Shown piece by piece: positions 52,404 through 61,984 of a stretch of 64,000 nucleotides of DNA. The position numbers were made by a program, and so were the translations under genes. The stretch is from DASYTH01 sp045806965. GTDB lineage: Bacteria; Actinomycetota; Actinomycetes; Mycobacteriales; Pseudonocardiaceae. Below the pieces are notes generated by a model. It worked only from the letters and a program-made list of their open reading frames with translations, did not search any database and was not told the origin of the DNA. How positions within the stretch are numbered: position 1 is the stretch's first letter; each line of letters begins with the position of its first letter. Location: NCBI GenBank assembly GCA_045806965.1, contig JBJMIG010000099.1:1-64000 (forward strand), written 5' to 3'.

Positions 52404-55400
52404 CGCAGGCTCCCGACCCGGGCGGCCATTCTGCGCACCGTGTCGACCTCGGGCAGTTGGCCAAGCGTGATCGTGACACCGAACCGCTTGCGCACCCCGG
52501 TGAGGATCCGCGCCGCGGCCACCGAGTCACCGCCCAGCTCATAGATCGTGCTTCCAGCGTCTATATCGGACACCTTCAGGATGCCGGTCCACAGCTCGGC
52601 GATCTCCCGTTCCAGCCCGGAGTCCACCACCACACCCGGCGACGGCTCGCGCAACTCGGTCGCGGCCAGCCGGGCCCGGTCGACCTTGCCGTTTCTGGTC
52701 AGCGGAAGGCTGTCGTGCCAGTGGATCGCGGCCGGGATCATGTAGTCGGGCAGGTGTGCCCGCAACGCCTCCCGGATCTGCGCGACCTCCGGTCGGTCCG
52801 TCCCGGCCGCCACCAGGTGGGCAACCAGCCGGGCGCCGTGCGTGCCGTCCGCCCGCCCGACCACGGCCTGGCGCACCGAATCCAGCGCGACCAGCCGGGT
52901 CTCCACCTCGCCGGCCTCGATCCGGTAGCCGTTCACCTTCATCTGGAAGTCGCTCCGGCCGACGATGTCGATCTCCCCGGTGGGCAGGTAGCGGCCGAGG
53001 TCACCCGTGCGGTAGAGCCGTTCGCCACGGTCGGGATCGTCGCGGAACCGCTCGGCGGTGCGGGCCTCGTCGGCCCAGTAACCGCGCGCGAGGCCGGTGC
53101 CAGCGGCGGAGATCTCGCCGGTCACCCAGTCCGGCGTGTCCCGCCCGGCGTCGTCCAGCACGTATGCCCGGTTGTTGGCGTTCGGGCGCCCATAGGGAAT
53201 GCTCTCGGCGCCGTCCTCGTCCGGCCCGACCGGATGCAGGATGTTCCAGATCGTGGTCTCGGTCGGCCCGCCGAGCGAGACGATCCGCAGGTCCGGCTTG
53301 AGCTTGCGGAGCGCGGCGGGCAGCGTCGGTGGGATCCGGTCGCCGCTCATCATCACCAGACGCAGCGTGGCCAGCCCGCCGCTCCCAGCCGCCTCAGTCT
53401 CGTCGTGCAGCAGCGAGACGATGGCCGGCACCGAGTTCCACACCGTGACCCCGGTGTGGGCGCACAGTTCCAGCCAGTGCGCCGGGTCGGTTGCCTTGTC
53501 CGCGTCCGGCAACACGATCGCCGCGCCCGCGGCCAGCGCGCCGAACACGTCGTAGGCGGACAGGTCGAAGTTGAACGCGCTGATCCCGAAGAACCGGTCC
53601 CCCTGCCCAATCCCGAACCGGGAGTTGCAGTCCGCCACCACGTTCGCCACGCTGCGATGGCTGACCATGACGCCCTTGGGCTGGCCGGTGGTCCCCGAGG
53701 TGTACAGCACGTAGGCAAGATCGTCCGGATCGGCCCCGGGAGCCGCCGGGACACTCACCGGCGCCGGTTCCAGGGTGTCCAGCCGGAGGGCGCCATCATA
53801 ACCGTCCACATTGGACAATATATGACAGACCCGCCCGTCGGCGAGCAGGTAGTCGCGGCGCTGCTCCGGGAGGGCGGCGTCGATGGGCAGGTAAGCGGCG
53901 CCCGCCAGCACGGTGGCCAAGATGCCGATGATCTGCTCCGGTCCTCTGGTCATCACCAGCCCGACCAGTTCGTCGCGGCGCACGTCCCGGGCCCGCAACC
54001 ACTCCGCGGCGGTCGCCGAGCGAGCACGCAGCTCGCCGTAGCTCAGCCGGCCGGACGTCGTGATGATCGCCGACGCGTCCGGGTCCCGCGCGGCGTTGGC
54101 CAGGAAGGCCTCCTGCAGCAGCACATCCGCGCGCGGGACGGCGGTGTCGTTGGCTGCCGCACGGCGAGCTCGCTGGTCCGCCGGAAGCAGGTCGAACGCG
54201 GTCGCCGACCACGCCGCATCGGTGCACAGCGCCTCGAGCAACGTCCGGTACCCGGCGACCATGGCCGCGACCATGGCGTCCGGGAACAGCCCGTCCACCT
54301 CGTCGAACTGCACGACCAGGCCGCCGTGCCGCTCGAAGGCGAACGCGTTGAGCCAGACCTGCGGCGTCTGGCTACAGGTGTAGACCTCAGGCCCGAACAG
54401 CTCGAGCGCCGATCCGTCCACGTCGCCGCGCACGTAGCCGAGCGAGCTGTTGAACGTGTACGGCATGCGTGCCGGGCCACCCCGGCGGGCCAACTCACGC
54501 AGCACCTTGATACCGGAGAAGTGCCGGTTGTCCAGTTGGCGGCGCAAGGTGGCCTGCACCACCCTGGCCCGGTCGGCGAAGCTGGCCCGCCGGTCCAGCG
54601 CGATCTCCACCAGCATCGTTTCGGAGAAGTTGCCGATCGCCTCAAAGATCCGCGGGTGGATCGGCGGCCGGTTGGCGACCGTGGTGTTAAGGGTGAACCG
54701 CGGCCCGGCTCCCCACCGGTTCAGCACTTCCGCGTACCCGGCGATCAACAGCCCGGTCGGAGTCAGCCCGGCAGTCCCGGCACGCGCTTGCAAATCCGTC
54801 CACCGTGGCGCGGCGAGGCGCAGCACGTGCTGATTGAAGTGGGGATGGGTGATGGCCGACGGGCTGGTGCGCAACGGCAGGTCCGGGTGCGGCGCGATGC
54901 TGTCCAGGCGGTCGAGCCAGTACCGGCGGGACCGCTCGGCCGGCGCCCCGGTGCGCGCCCGCTCCAGCGCCGCGACGTAGTCCGCGAACGAGGCCTCGGT
55001 GTCGTCGCCCTCCCTGCCGTTGTAGGCCGACCACCACGCCTGGAAGAACAGGTACAGGCTGATCGCGTCCATGATCAACCCGTCAGTGCTGACGTGCAGC
55101 ACCATCGCCTCGTCGGCCAGGACGGTGACCTCGACCGCGAGCAGCGGCGCCCGGTCCGCAGGCAGCACCCGATGCGACCGTTCCTGACGCAGCGCAAGCC
55201 GTTGCCGGGCCTGGGCTTCCGCGCTCTGGCCGCGCAGGTCCAGCCGCTCGATCCGGACGTTCACGGCGGACTCTTCGACCTGCTGGCCGTCCGGGGTGAA
55301 CCGGGTGCGGAGCATCCCGTGCCGGGCCACCACCCGACGTAGCGCCGCCTCCAGCCTGTCGATGTCCCAGGCGCCCTCGATCTCGTGGTAGATGTGGCTG

Positions 55401-55642
55401 GCCACATTGCCGATCTCGACGACGCCGCCGCGGCCGACCAGGTAGCCGCGCTGCAGCTCGGTCAGCGGGAACGCGCCCGGCGCGTCCAGATAGGCGATGA
55501 GATCCGCCTTGTGCGCCTTGATCTGTCCAATGAGGACGGGATCCATCCGGTCCCTCGGCCCCTGCAGGCGCAGGTCCGCGCCCGCCGTGCTGATGGTGAG
55601 CCCGCGCGCCTCGATGTCGCGGAGTACCTCAAGAACCGTCAT
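52400..55642 (-). CDS. Single-module NRPS: docking-Cy-A(Cys)-PCP
   Basis: 1080 aa. Residues 1-52 form a TubC-type docking domain (MTVLEVLRDIEARGLTIS). Residues ~57-490 are a heterocyclisation (Cy) domain: the condensation HHxxxDG is replaced by DGLIMD (Asp187 to Asp192). The A domain (~515-975) has YVLYTSGTTGQPKG and YRTGDLGRYLPTGEID. By eye its specificity residues are D-L-Y-N-M-S-L-I-W plus the final Lys, the cysteine code of pyochelin and yersiniabactin modules. The PCP (~1000-1075) has LGGDSVAA. No thioesterase domain. Predicted to attach cysteine to an incoming acyl group and cyclise it to a thiazoline. Start 55642. Confidence 0.93.
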   Translation of the reverse strand: MTVLEVLRDIEARGLTISTAGADLRLQGPRDRMDPVLIGQIKAHKADLIAYLDAPGAFPLTELQRGYLVGRGGVVEIGNVASHIYHEIEGAWDIDRLEAALRRVVARHGMLRTRFTPDGQQVEESAVNVRIERLDLRGQSAEAQARQRLALRQERSHRVLPADRAPLLAVEVTVLADEAMVLHVSTDGLIMDAISLYLFFQAWWSAYNGREGDDTEASFADYVAALERARTGAPAERSRRYWLDRLDSIAPHPDLPLRTSPSAITHPHFNQHVLRLAAPRWTDLQARAGTAGLTPTGLLIAGYAEVLNRWGAGPRFTLNTTVANRPPIHPRIFEAIGNFSETMLVEIALDRRASFADRARVVQATLRRQLDNRHFSGIKVLRELARRGGPARMPYTFNSSLGYVRGDVDGSALELFGPEVYTCSQTPQVWLNAFAFERHGGLVVQFDEVDGLFPDAMVAAMVAGYRTLLEALCTDAAWSATAFDLLPADQRARRAAANDTAVPRADVLLQEAFLANAARDPDASAIITTSGRLSYGELRARSATAAEWLRARDVRRDELVGLVMTRGPEQIIGILATVLAGAAYLPIDAALPEQRRDYLLADGRVCHILSNVDGYDGALRLDTLEPAPVSVPAAPGADPDDLAYVLYTSGTTGQPKGVMVSHRSVANVVADCNSRFGIGQGDRFFGISAFNFDLSAYDVFGALAAGAAIVLPDADKATDPAHWLELCAHTGVTVWNSVPAIVSLLHDETEAAGSGGLATLRLVMMSGDRIPPTLPAALRKLKPDLRIVSLGGPTETTIWNILHPVGPDEDGAESIPYGRPNANNRAYVLDDAGRDTPDWVTGEISAAGTGLARGYWADEARTAERFRDDPDRGERLYRTGDLGRYLPTGEIDIVGRSDFQMKVNGYRIEAGEVETRLVALDSVRQAVVGRADGTHGARLVAHLVAAGTDRPEVAQIREALRAHLPDYMIPAAIHWHDSLPLTRNGKVDRARLAATELREPSPGVVVDSGLEREIAELWTGILKVSDIDAGSTIYELGGDSVAAARILTGVRKRFGVTITLGQLPEVDTVRRMAARVGSLR

Positions 55643-55730
55643 GCCGTCACCTCGCAAGTTCGGTGACGGTGACCCTGCCGCCTCGTTCCTCGGCGGCACG
55701 GCGGTGCAGAATGGTTCGCTCGCAGCTCGC

Positions 55731-58010
55731 TCACCCGACTGCCACCCTCTCGGCCAGCACGTCCGCTGGGACGCTGCTGGCGATCCGGTTGGCCAGCGCG
55801 GCCACGCTGCGGTTGCCCATCAGCACCTCTAGCGGGACGTCCGCGCCGAGATGCTCGGCCAGCTGGTACTGCAATGCGATGGCGTGCAACGACTCCATGC
55901 CCAACGCGACGAGCGACCTGTCGTGCACGGGTTCGTCCGCCGGCAACCGCAGCGCGTCGCGTACGAGGTCAGAGAGCCACGGCAGCAGCGGCGACTGCTC
56001 CGGACCGGCACTGAAGAACACCTGGGTGGCCAGGTCGACCCGGGTTCCAGGCGGTACGAGGGAGACCGTCGCCGGCCACTCGGTTGGCGCGGGCAGCCCG
56101 AGCGCGTCGGCGAGGCGACCGGCGAACCGCGGGATGACCGGCGCCGCGCCATTGGCCAGCAGCCGGGCGGCGGCCAGCTCGAGCGCGATCGCCGTGCGGG
56201 CCTCGTCCTTCCATTCCGGCAGCTCCGCCACCGCGGCCTCGCGGACGGCGAACGCCCGGACGTCGGTGACGATGCCGTGCAGGGTCTCCGCTGCCTGGTT
56301 GAGCGAGAATCCATCCTGGCCCAGACTGCCGCCGAGCGCGGCCAGCCGGACTTCCAGCCGCGCCAGGAACGCGGTGTGTTCCGGCGTCCAGACGCCGGCG
56401 TCGGGCACGACGCCGCCGTAGCGCTTCTCCAGCCGGGCACCCAGGTCGTTCAGCCAGGACTGCCAGCTGCCGACCAGCGTCCGCTGCACGAACTCCTCGT
56501 AGGCGGCCAGCTCGAAGTTGGTGCCGCGGCCCTCCGGGCGGGTCCAGGACAGGTAGAACCGGATCGCGTCGACGGTGTGTGGGCCGAGAATGTCCTTGCC
56601 CCAGATGGCATGTGCCCGGCTGGTGGAGAACTTGTCCCCGTCCAGCCGGTAGAACTCGTTGAGGTTGTAGTCGATGTCCGGGTGCCAGTCAGGGTAGGCC
56701 AGCCGGTACAGCGCGGGCGTGAAGATCGCGTGGTAGAAGGTGTTGTCGAAGCCGAGGAAGTGCACGATCTTCCAGTCCCCGCTCGGCTGGTCGGCACGCC
56801 AGTCCTTGCCCAGCCTGCGGCCCAGCGACTCGATGCCGTGCAGGAACCGGTAGGCCATGTCCACCCAAACCCAGATCACCTGGTCGTCCATTCCGGACAC
56901 TCTGGACACTTCGGCCTCGTCGGGCGGCACGCCCCACTCCGAGGGATGAGTGATCGCCAGATCGATCCGCTCCCGGCGGAACAGCCGGTCGGCCAGTTCC
57001 TTCACCCGTGCCGGTACCCGGCCGAGATGGTGGTGCGCCGCGATCACGTCGCGAAGCTCTCGCAACGCCAAGGAATAACGAGTGACCGTGCCCTGCCGTG
57101 GAGTCGCCTCACCGGCGGTGGCCCGCGGATTGGTGAGGTCGAAGCAGAGGTTGGGCTCGCCACAGTCCTCGCACATGTTTCCGCCGGTGCCGCTGCCACA
57201 GGTGGGACAGCCGCCCACGACGTCGACCTCGTAGAGGTAGCGTCCCGTCTCGCCGTCGAAGAGCGCCGCCCCCGCTCGCGCGTCCACCTGGGGTGACGCC
57301 GCGATCCGGGAGAAGAACGCGCGCAGCCCGGGCGGGTAGCCGGGATCGGCGTTGCTCACCGTGTACTCGTGCACGTCGATGTCCATCATTCGGTGCGTGG
57401 CGAGGATCTCCGCGCTGTAGTACGCGGCCGTCTCGGCCGGGCCGCGGCCCTCCCTGGCGGCGGTGCCCAACACCCAGCTCTGGAAGTCGTCGCTGCCGGC
57501 GATGTGCCAGGCCTCGGCGCCGTTCATGCGCTGGAACCGGACGAACACGTCGGCCCCAAGATATGGACCGGACAGGTGCCCGAGGTGCAGATCCCCGTTC
57601 GGCGTGGTGGGCGAGGAGAACACGAGAACCGGGCGCGACTTGAACCGTCGGTGCTCGCCGCCCATGGCCTTCTTGGCCGCGCGCGGCGTGTCCCGCCAGT
57701 AGAACGTGGCGAAGATCAGGTCGGTGTCCCCGGTGTTGTCCAGGTAGTGCGTCTCGAACGGCTCAAACTGGATGACCGTGCCAGGTGCGACCAGGTGCCG
57801 CCCGGCATCCACGATCGCGTCGCCGGTGCCCGCCACGATCACGAACGTCTCGGTCTCGTCGTGCTGGTGCGGGTCGGAGGACACGCCGGGAGGTACCCGC
57901 CCCCAGGCCGCCCCGACACCAAGCGACTCCACCCGGCTCATGTCGATGTCGCTCATGTCGATGCCGAACGCCTGGTGCAGAGCGGCGGCGTCGTAGCTGT
58001 TGATGATCAT
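55731..58010 (-). CDS. Hydrazine synthetase: cupin-MetRS-like protein with C-terminal carrier domain
   Basis: 759 aa. Cupin (~20-110): metal ligands His48, His50, Glu54, His88. MetRS-like catalytic domain (~125-600): HLGH (142-145), zinc knuckle Cys268/271/280/283, and KFSTS (460-464) in place of KMSKS. Carrier (~675-755): phosphopantetheine Ser707 in LGMESLHA. Cupin-MetRS didomain enzymes such as Spb40 and Tri28 activate an amino acid and join it to an N-hydroxylated lysine, forming an N-N bond. The anticodon-binding part of true MetRS is degenerate, so a tRNA role is unlikely. The added carrier is unusual and could hold the product or pass it to the NRPS. Start 58010 by ATGA with the FAD oxidase. 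Confidence 0.9.
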   Translation of the reverse strand: MIINSYDAAALHQAFGIDMSDIDMSRVESLGVGAAWGRVPPGVSSDPHQHDETETFVIVAGTGDAIVDAGRHLVAPGTVIQFEPFETHYLDNTGDTDLIFATFYWRDTPRAAKKAMGGEHRRFKSRPVLVFSSPTTPNGDLHLGHLSGPYLGADVFVRFQRMNGAEAWHIAGSDDFQSWVLGTAAREGRGPAETAAYYSAEILATHRMMDIDVHEYTVSNADPGYPPGLRAFFSRIAASPQVDARAGAALFDGETGRYLYEVDVVGGCPTCGSGTGGNMCEDCGEPNLCFDLTNPRATAGEATPRQGTVTRYSLALRELRDVIAAHHHLGRVPARVKELADRLFRRERIDLAITHPSEWGVPPDEAEVSRVSGMDDQVIWVWVDMAYRFLHGIESLGRRLGKDWRADQPSGDWKIVHFLGFDNTFYHAIFTPALYRLAYPDWHPDIDYNLNEFYRLDGDKFSTSRAHAIWGKDILGPHTVDAIRFYLSWTRPEGRGTNFELAAYEEFVQRTLVGSWQSWLNDLGARLEKRYGGVVPDAGVWTPEHTAFLARLEVRLAALGGSLGQDGFSLNQAAETLHGIVTDVRAFAVREAAVAELPEWKDEARTAIALELAAARLLANGAAPVIPRFAGRLADALGLPAPTEWPATVSLVPPGTRVDLATQVFFSAGPEQSPLLPWLSDLVRDALRLPADEPVHDRSLVALGMESLHAIALQYQLAEHLGADVPLEVLMGNRSVAALANRIASSVPADVLAERVAVG

Positions 58011-59059
58011 ATGTGGCTCCTTGCCAGGTTCAACAGGTTCGCCGCCTCCGACGCGATGGCCGGGGCGAGCCGGTAGCCGGATCCGTTGGCGGCACCGGCG
58101 AAAACGACACGGCCCTCCGGATCCAGCGCCTGCACCCGCGGATCTCCGGTACGGCTGTAGGCGTCGCAGAAGACGCGCCCCGACGTGGCCCGCTCGGCCA
58201 AGTCCGGGGCATAGCGGCGCAGGCTCGCCCGCGCCTGTTCGACGTTGTCGGACGTGAGGCCGTCCGCCACCGCGTCGGGGTGCACGTCCCATTCCGTGCA
58301 GGTGTAGCTGTAAAGCCAGTAACCATGCTCGCGCAAGGGAAGCAGGAACGCGTCCTCGTCCTGGAACACCACCACCCCGTCGCCCGGCGCCGGGATCCGC
58401 GCCACGTGCAGCGCGACCACCTTCTTCACCCGCGCGCCGAGCGGGGCCACCAGCGCGTGCCAGGCCGGCGCGGCCAGCCACGGGCCGGGGGCAAGCACGA
58501 CCCGGCCGGCGGTCACCGCCTCGCCGGTGCTGAGCCGCAGCCCCACCCCGGTCGCGGTGATGTCGATGGCCGACACCTGCACGCCCTCACGAAACCCGAC
58601 CCTCGGACGCAGTTCCCGGGCGAGCGCCTGAGTCAGCGCATACACGTCGGCGTACTGCGCACCGTCGCCGGTCCAGACTCCGGCGCCCCGGGGAACCCGA
58701 ACGTCCTCACTGGACAACTCGCCGCTGGGAGTCAGCCGGGCGCGGCCAAGGAACACCTCCCGCAGTCGCGGCGCGCTCCCCCGCACCGCGACGACGGACA
58801 TGGCCAGCGGCCGGATCGGCAGGTCCGGCCGGTTCTCCCGGAGCTTGAGGTAATAGTCGTGGCTGTACTCGGTCATGGCGCGCACCCGAGGGGTCGAGCC
58901 GCGGAGGAAGTGCAGGCCCGCGGACCGCCGGCTCGCGCCGCTGCCGACCGTGTCCCGGTCGAGCACCAGGACCGAGGTGTTCGGGGCGCGGGCAACGATC
59001 TCCCGCGCGACCATGCAGCCGATGATTCCCGCACCTATCACGGCAGTGTCCACCCGCAT
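58007..59059 (-). CDS. FAD-dependent amine/amino-acid oxidase (DAO/glycine-oxidase type)
   Basis: 350 aa. The dinucleotide motif VIGAGIIGCMVAREIV is at residue ~6, then DRDTVGSGASRRSAG; the C-terminal NGSGYRLAPAIASEAANLL completes the DAO fold. In s56-p1 and triacsin pathways a homologue oxidises N6-(carboxymethylamino)lysine and splits it to hydrazinoacetic acid and 2-aminoadipate semialdehyde. Position between the N-monooxygenase and the cupin-MetRS gene supports the same role. Confidence 0.88.
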   Translation of the reverse strand: MRVDTAVIGAGIIGCMVAREIVARAPNTSVLVLDRDTVGSGASRRSAGLHFLRGSTPRVRAMTEYSHDYYLKLRENRPDLPIRPLAMSVVAVRGSAPRLREVFLGRARLTPSGELSSEDVRVPRGAGVWTGDGAQYADVYALTQALARELRPRVGFREGVQVSAIDITATGVGLRLSTGEAVTAGRVVLAPGPWLAAPAWHALVAPLGARVKKVVALHVARIPAPGDGVVVFQDEDAFLLPLREHGYWLYSYTCTEWDVHPDAVADGLTSDNVEQARASLRRYAPDLAERATSGRVFCDAYSRTGDPRVQALDPEGRVVFAGAANGSGYRLAPAIASEAANLLNLARSHI

Positions 59060-59065
59060 CGGCCG

Positions 59066-60412
59066 TTACACCCCGCGCAGCCCTGGTTCGGCCTTCGTCG
59101 ACCATTCGATGAACGTCGGCAGTTGGTCGTCGGTGCGGACCCCGAGCAGCCGGTCCAGGATGCGCTGGCTGCGCCAGGCGACCAGGCTGAGGTTCGGGTC
59201 GGCCAGCCCGCGCTGCTCGCGCGCGGCGTTCTGCACGAAGATGTTGCGATCGGGTGGCCCGTCCCAACACACGGCGAAGTCCGCGTCGATCCGGTATTCG
59301 TCGCCCTCCTGCTCCAGCCGCCCGGCGATCGGCGCGAGAAAGTCCGTTGCCGCGAACCGGAAACCGGTGGCCCACACAATGGTGTCCGCCTCGACGTGCT
59401 CGACCGCGCCCGGCCGGTCGTTGTTGACCAGGGCGATGTCCCAGCCTCCCGCGTTTCTGGTCACTTCAGTGACATTCCGGTTCGGGACGAGCGCCAGCAG
59501 ATCCATTGCGCCATGCACGAACCGGTGCAGGTAACAACGCTGGTAGATCTCCCTGAGCGTGGACTCCGAGACGCCGTCGCTGGTCAGGACGTTCTGGGCG
59601 TTGTGTGCCTTGCGGATCGCGCTCTCCAGCCGGTAGAAGTACTCCGAATAGCTGGGTGCGTAGTACTCGTTGGTGAATGGCGAGTCGTCCAGCGGGAAAT
59701 AGTTCCCGCGCCGGGAGATCCAGCTCACCCGTCGTGGCACGTCAGCGGCCGGCCTTGAGATCAGGTCGAGGAACGCCTCGGCCCCGGACTGGCCGCCGCC
59801 GATCACCGCGACCCGCTTGCCGCCGAGGCCCGCCGACTTGTTCATGAACTCACTGACGTGGAACTGCGTGTCGCCGAGCTTCCCCTTGGCCGGCGCCGGA
59901 ATCCAGGGCCGGGTGCCGACACCCACAACGATGTTCTCCGCGGTCACCACCCGGTCACCGGTGTGCACCGTGAAATGCCGGTCGAACTCGACGGCCAGCA
60001 CCTCTGCGCCGAAGGTGATGTTCTCGTTTCGTCGGCTCGCCCAGGCGAGGTAGTTGCGGTACTCCTGGCGCGGGACCGCATCGAACTGCGCGTTGAGGAA
60101 GTGGTAGATCTTCCCCTGCTCGTGCAGGTAGGCGAGGAAGGAGAAGGGGCTGGTCGGGTCGGCCAGAACGACCAGGTCCTTGAACAGCGAGACCTGCAGG
60201 GACGAACCGTGCACCTGCTGGCCGTCGTGCCAGCCGAACCGGTCCTTCTTGTCCAGGAAGAGGTTGGGCACCTCCGGATGCTTGTGCAGCAGCGACGCCA
60301 GGCTGAGGTTGGCCGGACCTACTCCGATGCCGACGCACCGGTAGTGGGTCCACGCCGCGTCGGGTCCCCTTGAGTTGTGCGTTACGCCGTGTAATCCCAC
60401 CGCGCTGTCCAC
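59066..60412 (-). CDS. Lysine/ornithine N-hydroxylase (SidA/IucD/Spb38 type)
   Basis: 448 aa from GTG 60412, after AAAGGTAGGG. FAD motif GIGVGPANLSLA (~28-39), LFLDKKDRFGWHDGQQ and LQVSLFKDLV (family signatures), NADPH motif VIGGGQSGAEAF (~210) and the C-terminal ATGFRFAATDFL. Flavin N-monooxygenases of this family hydroxylate the side-chain amine of lysine or ornithine. Alone this would suggest a siderophore; next to the cupin-MetRS and FAD oxidase it is the first step of hydrazine formation. First gene of the leftward operon. Lysine rather than ornithine is inferred from the saccharopine genes. Confidence 0.92.
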   Translation of the reverse strand: MDSAVGLHGVTHNSRGPDAAWTHYRCVGIGVGPANLSLASLLHKHPEVPNLFLDKKDRFGWHDGQQVHGSSLQVSLFKDLVVLADPTSPFSFLAYLHEQGKIYHFLNAQFDAVPRQEYRNYLAWASRRNENITFGAEVLAVEFDRHFTVHTGDRVVTAENIVVGVGTRPWIPAPAKGKLGDTQFHVSEFMNKSAGLGGKRVAVIGGGQSGAEAFLDLISRPAADVPRRVSWISRRGNYFPLDDSPFTNEYYAPSYSEYFYRLESAIRKAHNAQNVLTSDGVSESTLREIYQRCYLHRFVHGAMDLLALVPNRNVTEVTRNAGGWDIALVNNDRPGAVEHVEADTIVWATGFRFAATDFLAPIAGRLEQEGDEYRIDADFAVCWDGPPDRNIFVQNAAREQRGLADPNLSLVAWRSQRILDRLLGVRTDDQLPTFIEWSTKAEPGLRGV

Positions 60413-61984
60413 CCCTACCTTTCCGCGTGACGCCCCGGGGATCCCAGCGAATCAGCGCATGGCTGTACACCTCGTTCCAGAACGCGCTTTTTCGAATAGC
60501 GCCCCTGGCGGCGTCGGCGACGGCTCCGATCGTCTTCGGAGCCGGTCGGTTAGTGTATTTTGAATATGGTTTCAGTTACTGCGGACGCGACCGCTGGTCA
60601 CACCCGACGACGTCACGTGCAAATGATCTGCCCCCTGTTTGGCACATGCCACATGTACCGCGTCGGAGACTAACAAGGAAATCCTCGACTTGCCCACAGG
60701 TTCATCGGCCACCACAGACAAATCGCCCGAATGCAGTAGTGTTCGCTCGTCCGTTGGTCTAACGAGTCCAACCACCCGTCGACCGCCCCGACGTGCACAT
60801 ATGTTCTGTATCTCGGCATCGAGCCTGGTAGAACCCCTTGTGCGGAACGCACACCGCGATCTGCGCGTGCGGTGCCGATGGAACCCCGACCCGCGCACGC
60901 TCTGCTTACAGTTGATCACCAGCGTCCAATTCCGAATCGCGAAACCGCACGAACCGGTCAACCAGACACCTTTGAAATGATCTTGAGTATGTGCTCGGCG
61001 TACCACATCCAACTGCCCCAAACGGTCTAACGCGACCATCTGTTGGGTTCGTTGACACCAATAGACACACCGAGCTAGTGTTAGCCCGCTGATCTTGAGA
61101 TCAAGATGTGCACAAGCGATTGCGCCGGCGCGGCCATTCTGAATCAATACGGAATTGTCAGGCGCTCGGACGTGGGCGTCCGCGGGCTGTTTCACAGCCT
61201 TGCGACACCTCGCCGCTGGCGCCATTTCTGGAATTGTTCAGGCACGCGATATCCAGGTGAGGCGAGTCGGCCCGAAACGGTTCGAAGCCAGGGCACCAGG
61301 TTGACCAGCGCCGCATGTCACCCATCGCACGCAGGACCTGCGTGTCGGCCCTGAAATCGTCGAGGGCTACATCGGAGACATCGCCTTGGCGAGCGGGAAG
61401 GGACAGTCGACGTCGCCGACGAGACGATCAAAGACATCAAGCCGAAGGTCCCGACCGTGCGAGCCGATCGGCCTCGGTTCACGACACACGGCCACCGCCG
61501 ATCGCCCGGAACCGGACGAATCGCCGGCTGTGTACCAACCTCGTCGGGGGACTGACTGATCACTGTCGCGCCGGCCGCACCGCCTACAGGACCTGGCACT
61601 GTGTGACATCGACGAGCAGCGCATGCCGAGCACCGCCGCGGAGACCCTGCACGGTGCCGTGTTGACCGCACCGGATGTCGAGCTGGAGCTGCCGGTCGTC
61701 CAGCTCTGCCGCGGCGAGTTCGAGCTCGTCGAGGCGGCCGGCGGTTGTGGGTCGCGGCTGGATCCGCCGAGACGGCCACCCGATGCCGAGCGCACCGCGC
61801 CGACCTGACGCGCGCCGCGGGTACCACGCCGCACCTCGGCCAATCGCCGTTCTACCTGGGAAAGCCGGGCGAGGAAGATCCGGCACCGCAAGCTCCACAC
61901 CGGACTCCACGAGTCAACGTCGAGTCATCGCCGGCCGCCAGGATGGGCTTGCCAGCTTTCCCGAAGGTCGCTGAGGAGGATTTC
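60413..61984. other. 1.6-kb region without intact gene; operon promoter region
   Basis: GC is lower than in the flanks. No reading frame here has a recognisable domain. An AT-rich stretch at ~60548-60580 (reads AACCATATTCAAAATACACT on the minus strand) is the best promoter candidate for the hydrazine operon. A 7-2-7 inverted repeat ATCTTGA-GA-TCAAGAT is at 61092-61107. Two stretches on the plus strand (61395-61470, with VADETIKDIKPKVPTV, and 61590-61740, with APDVELELPVVQL) read like relics of coding sequence. Confidence 0.5.

Noticed and set aside
55731..58010. Housekeeping or resistance methionyl-tRNA synthetase
   Set aside because: It has an N-terminal cupin, a degenerate KMSKS (KFSTS) and a C-terminal carrier domain, and sits mid-operon in a biosynthetic cluster.
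59066..60412. Reading the cluster as a hydroxamate siderophore from the SidA-type enzyme, GNAT and Cy-NRPS
   Set aside because: The cupin-MetRS protein and DAO-type oxidase directly coupled to it are the hydrazine-forming partners, and no siderophore uptake gene is present.
60572..61225. 217-aa reading frame on the minus strand upstream of the operon
   Set aside because: Composition is Arg/Cys/Val mixed with no domain, no ribosome-binding site and no coding bias; treated as noise.
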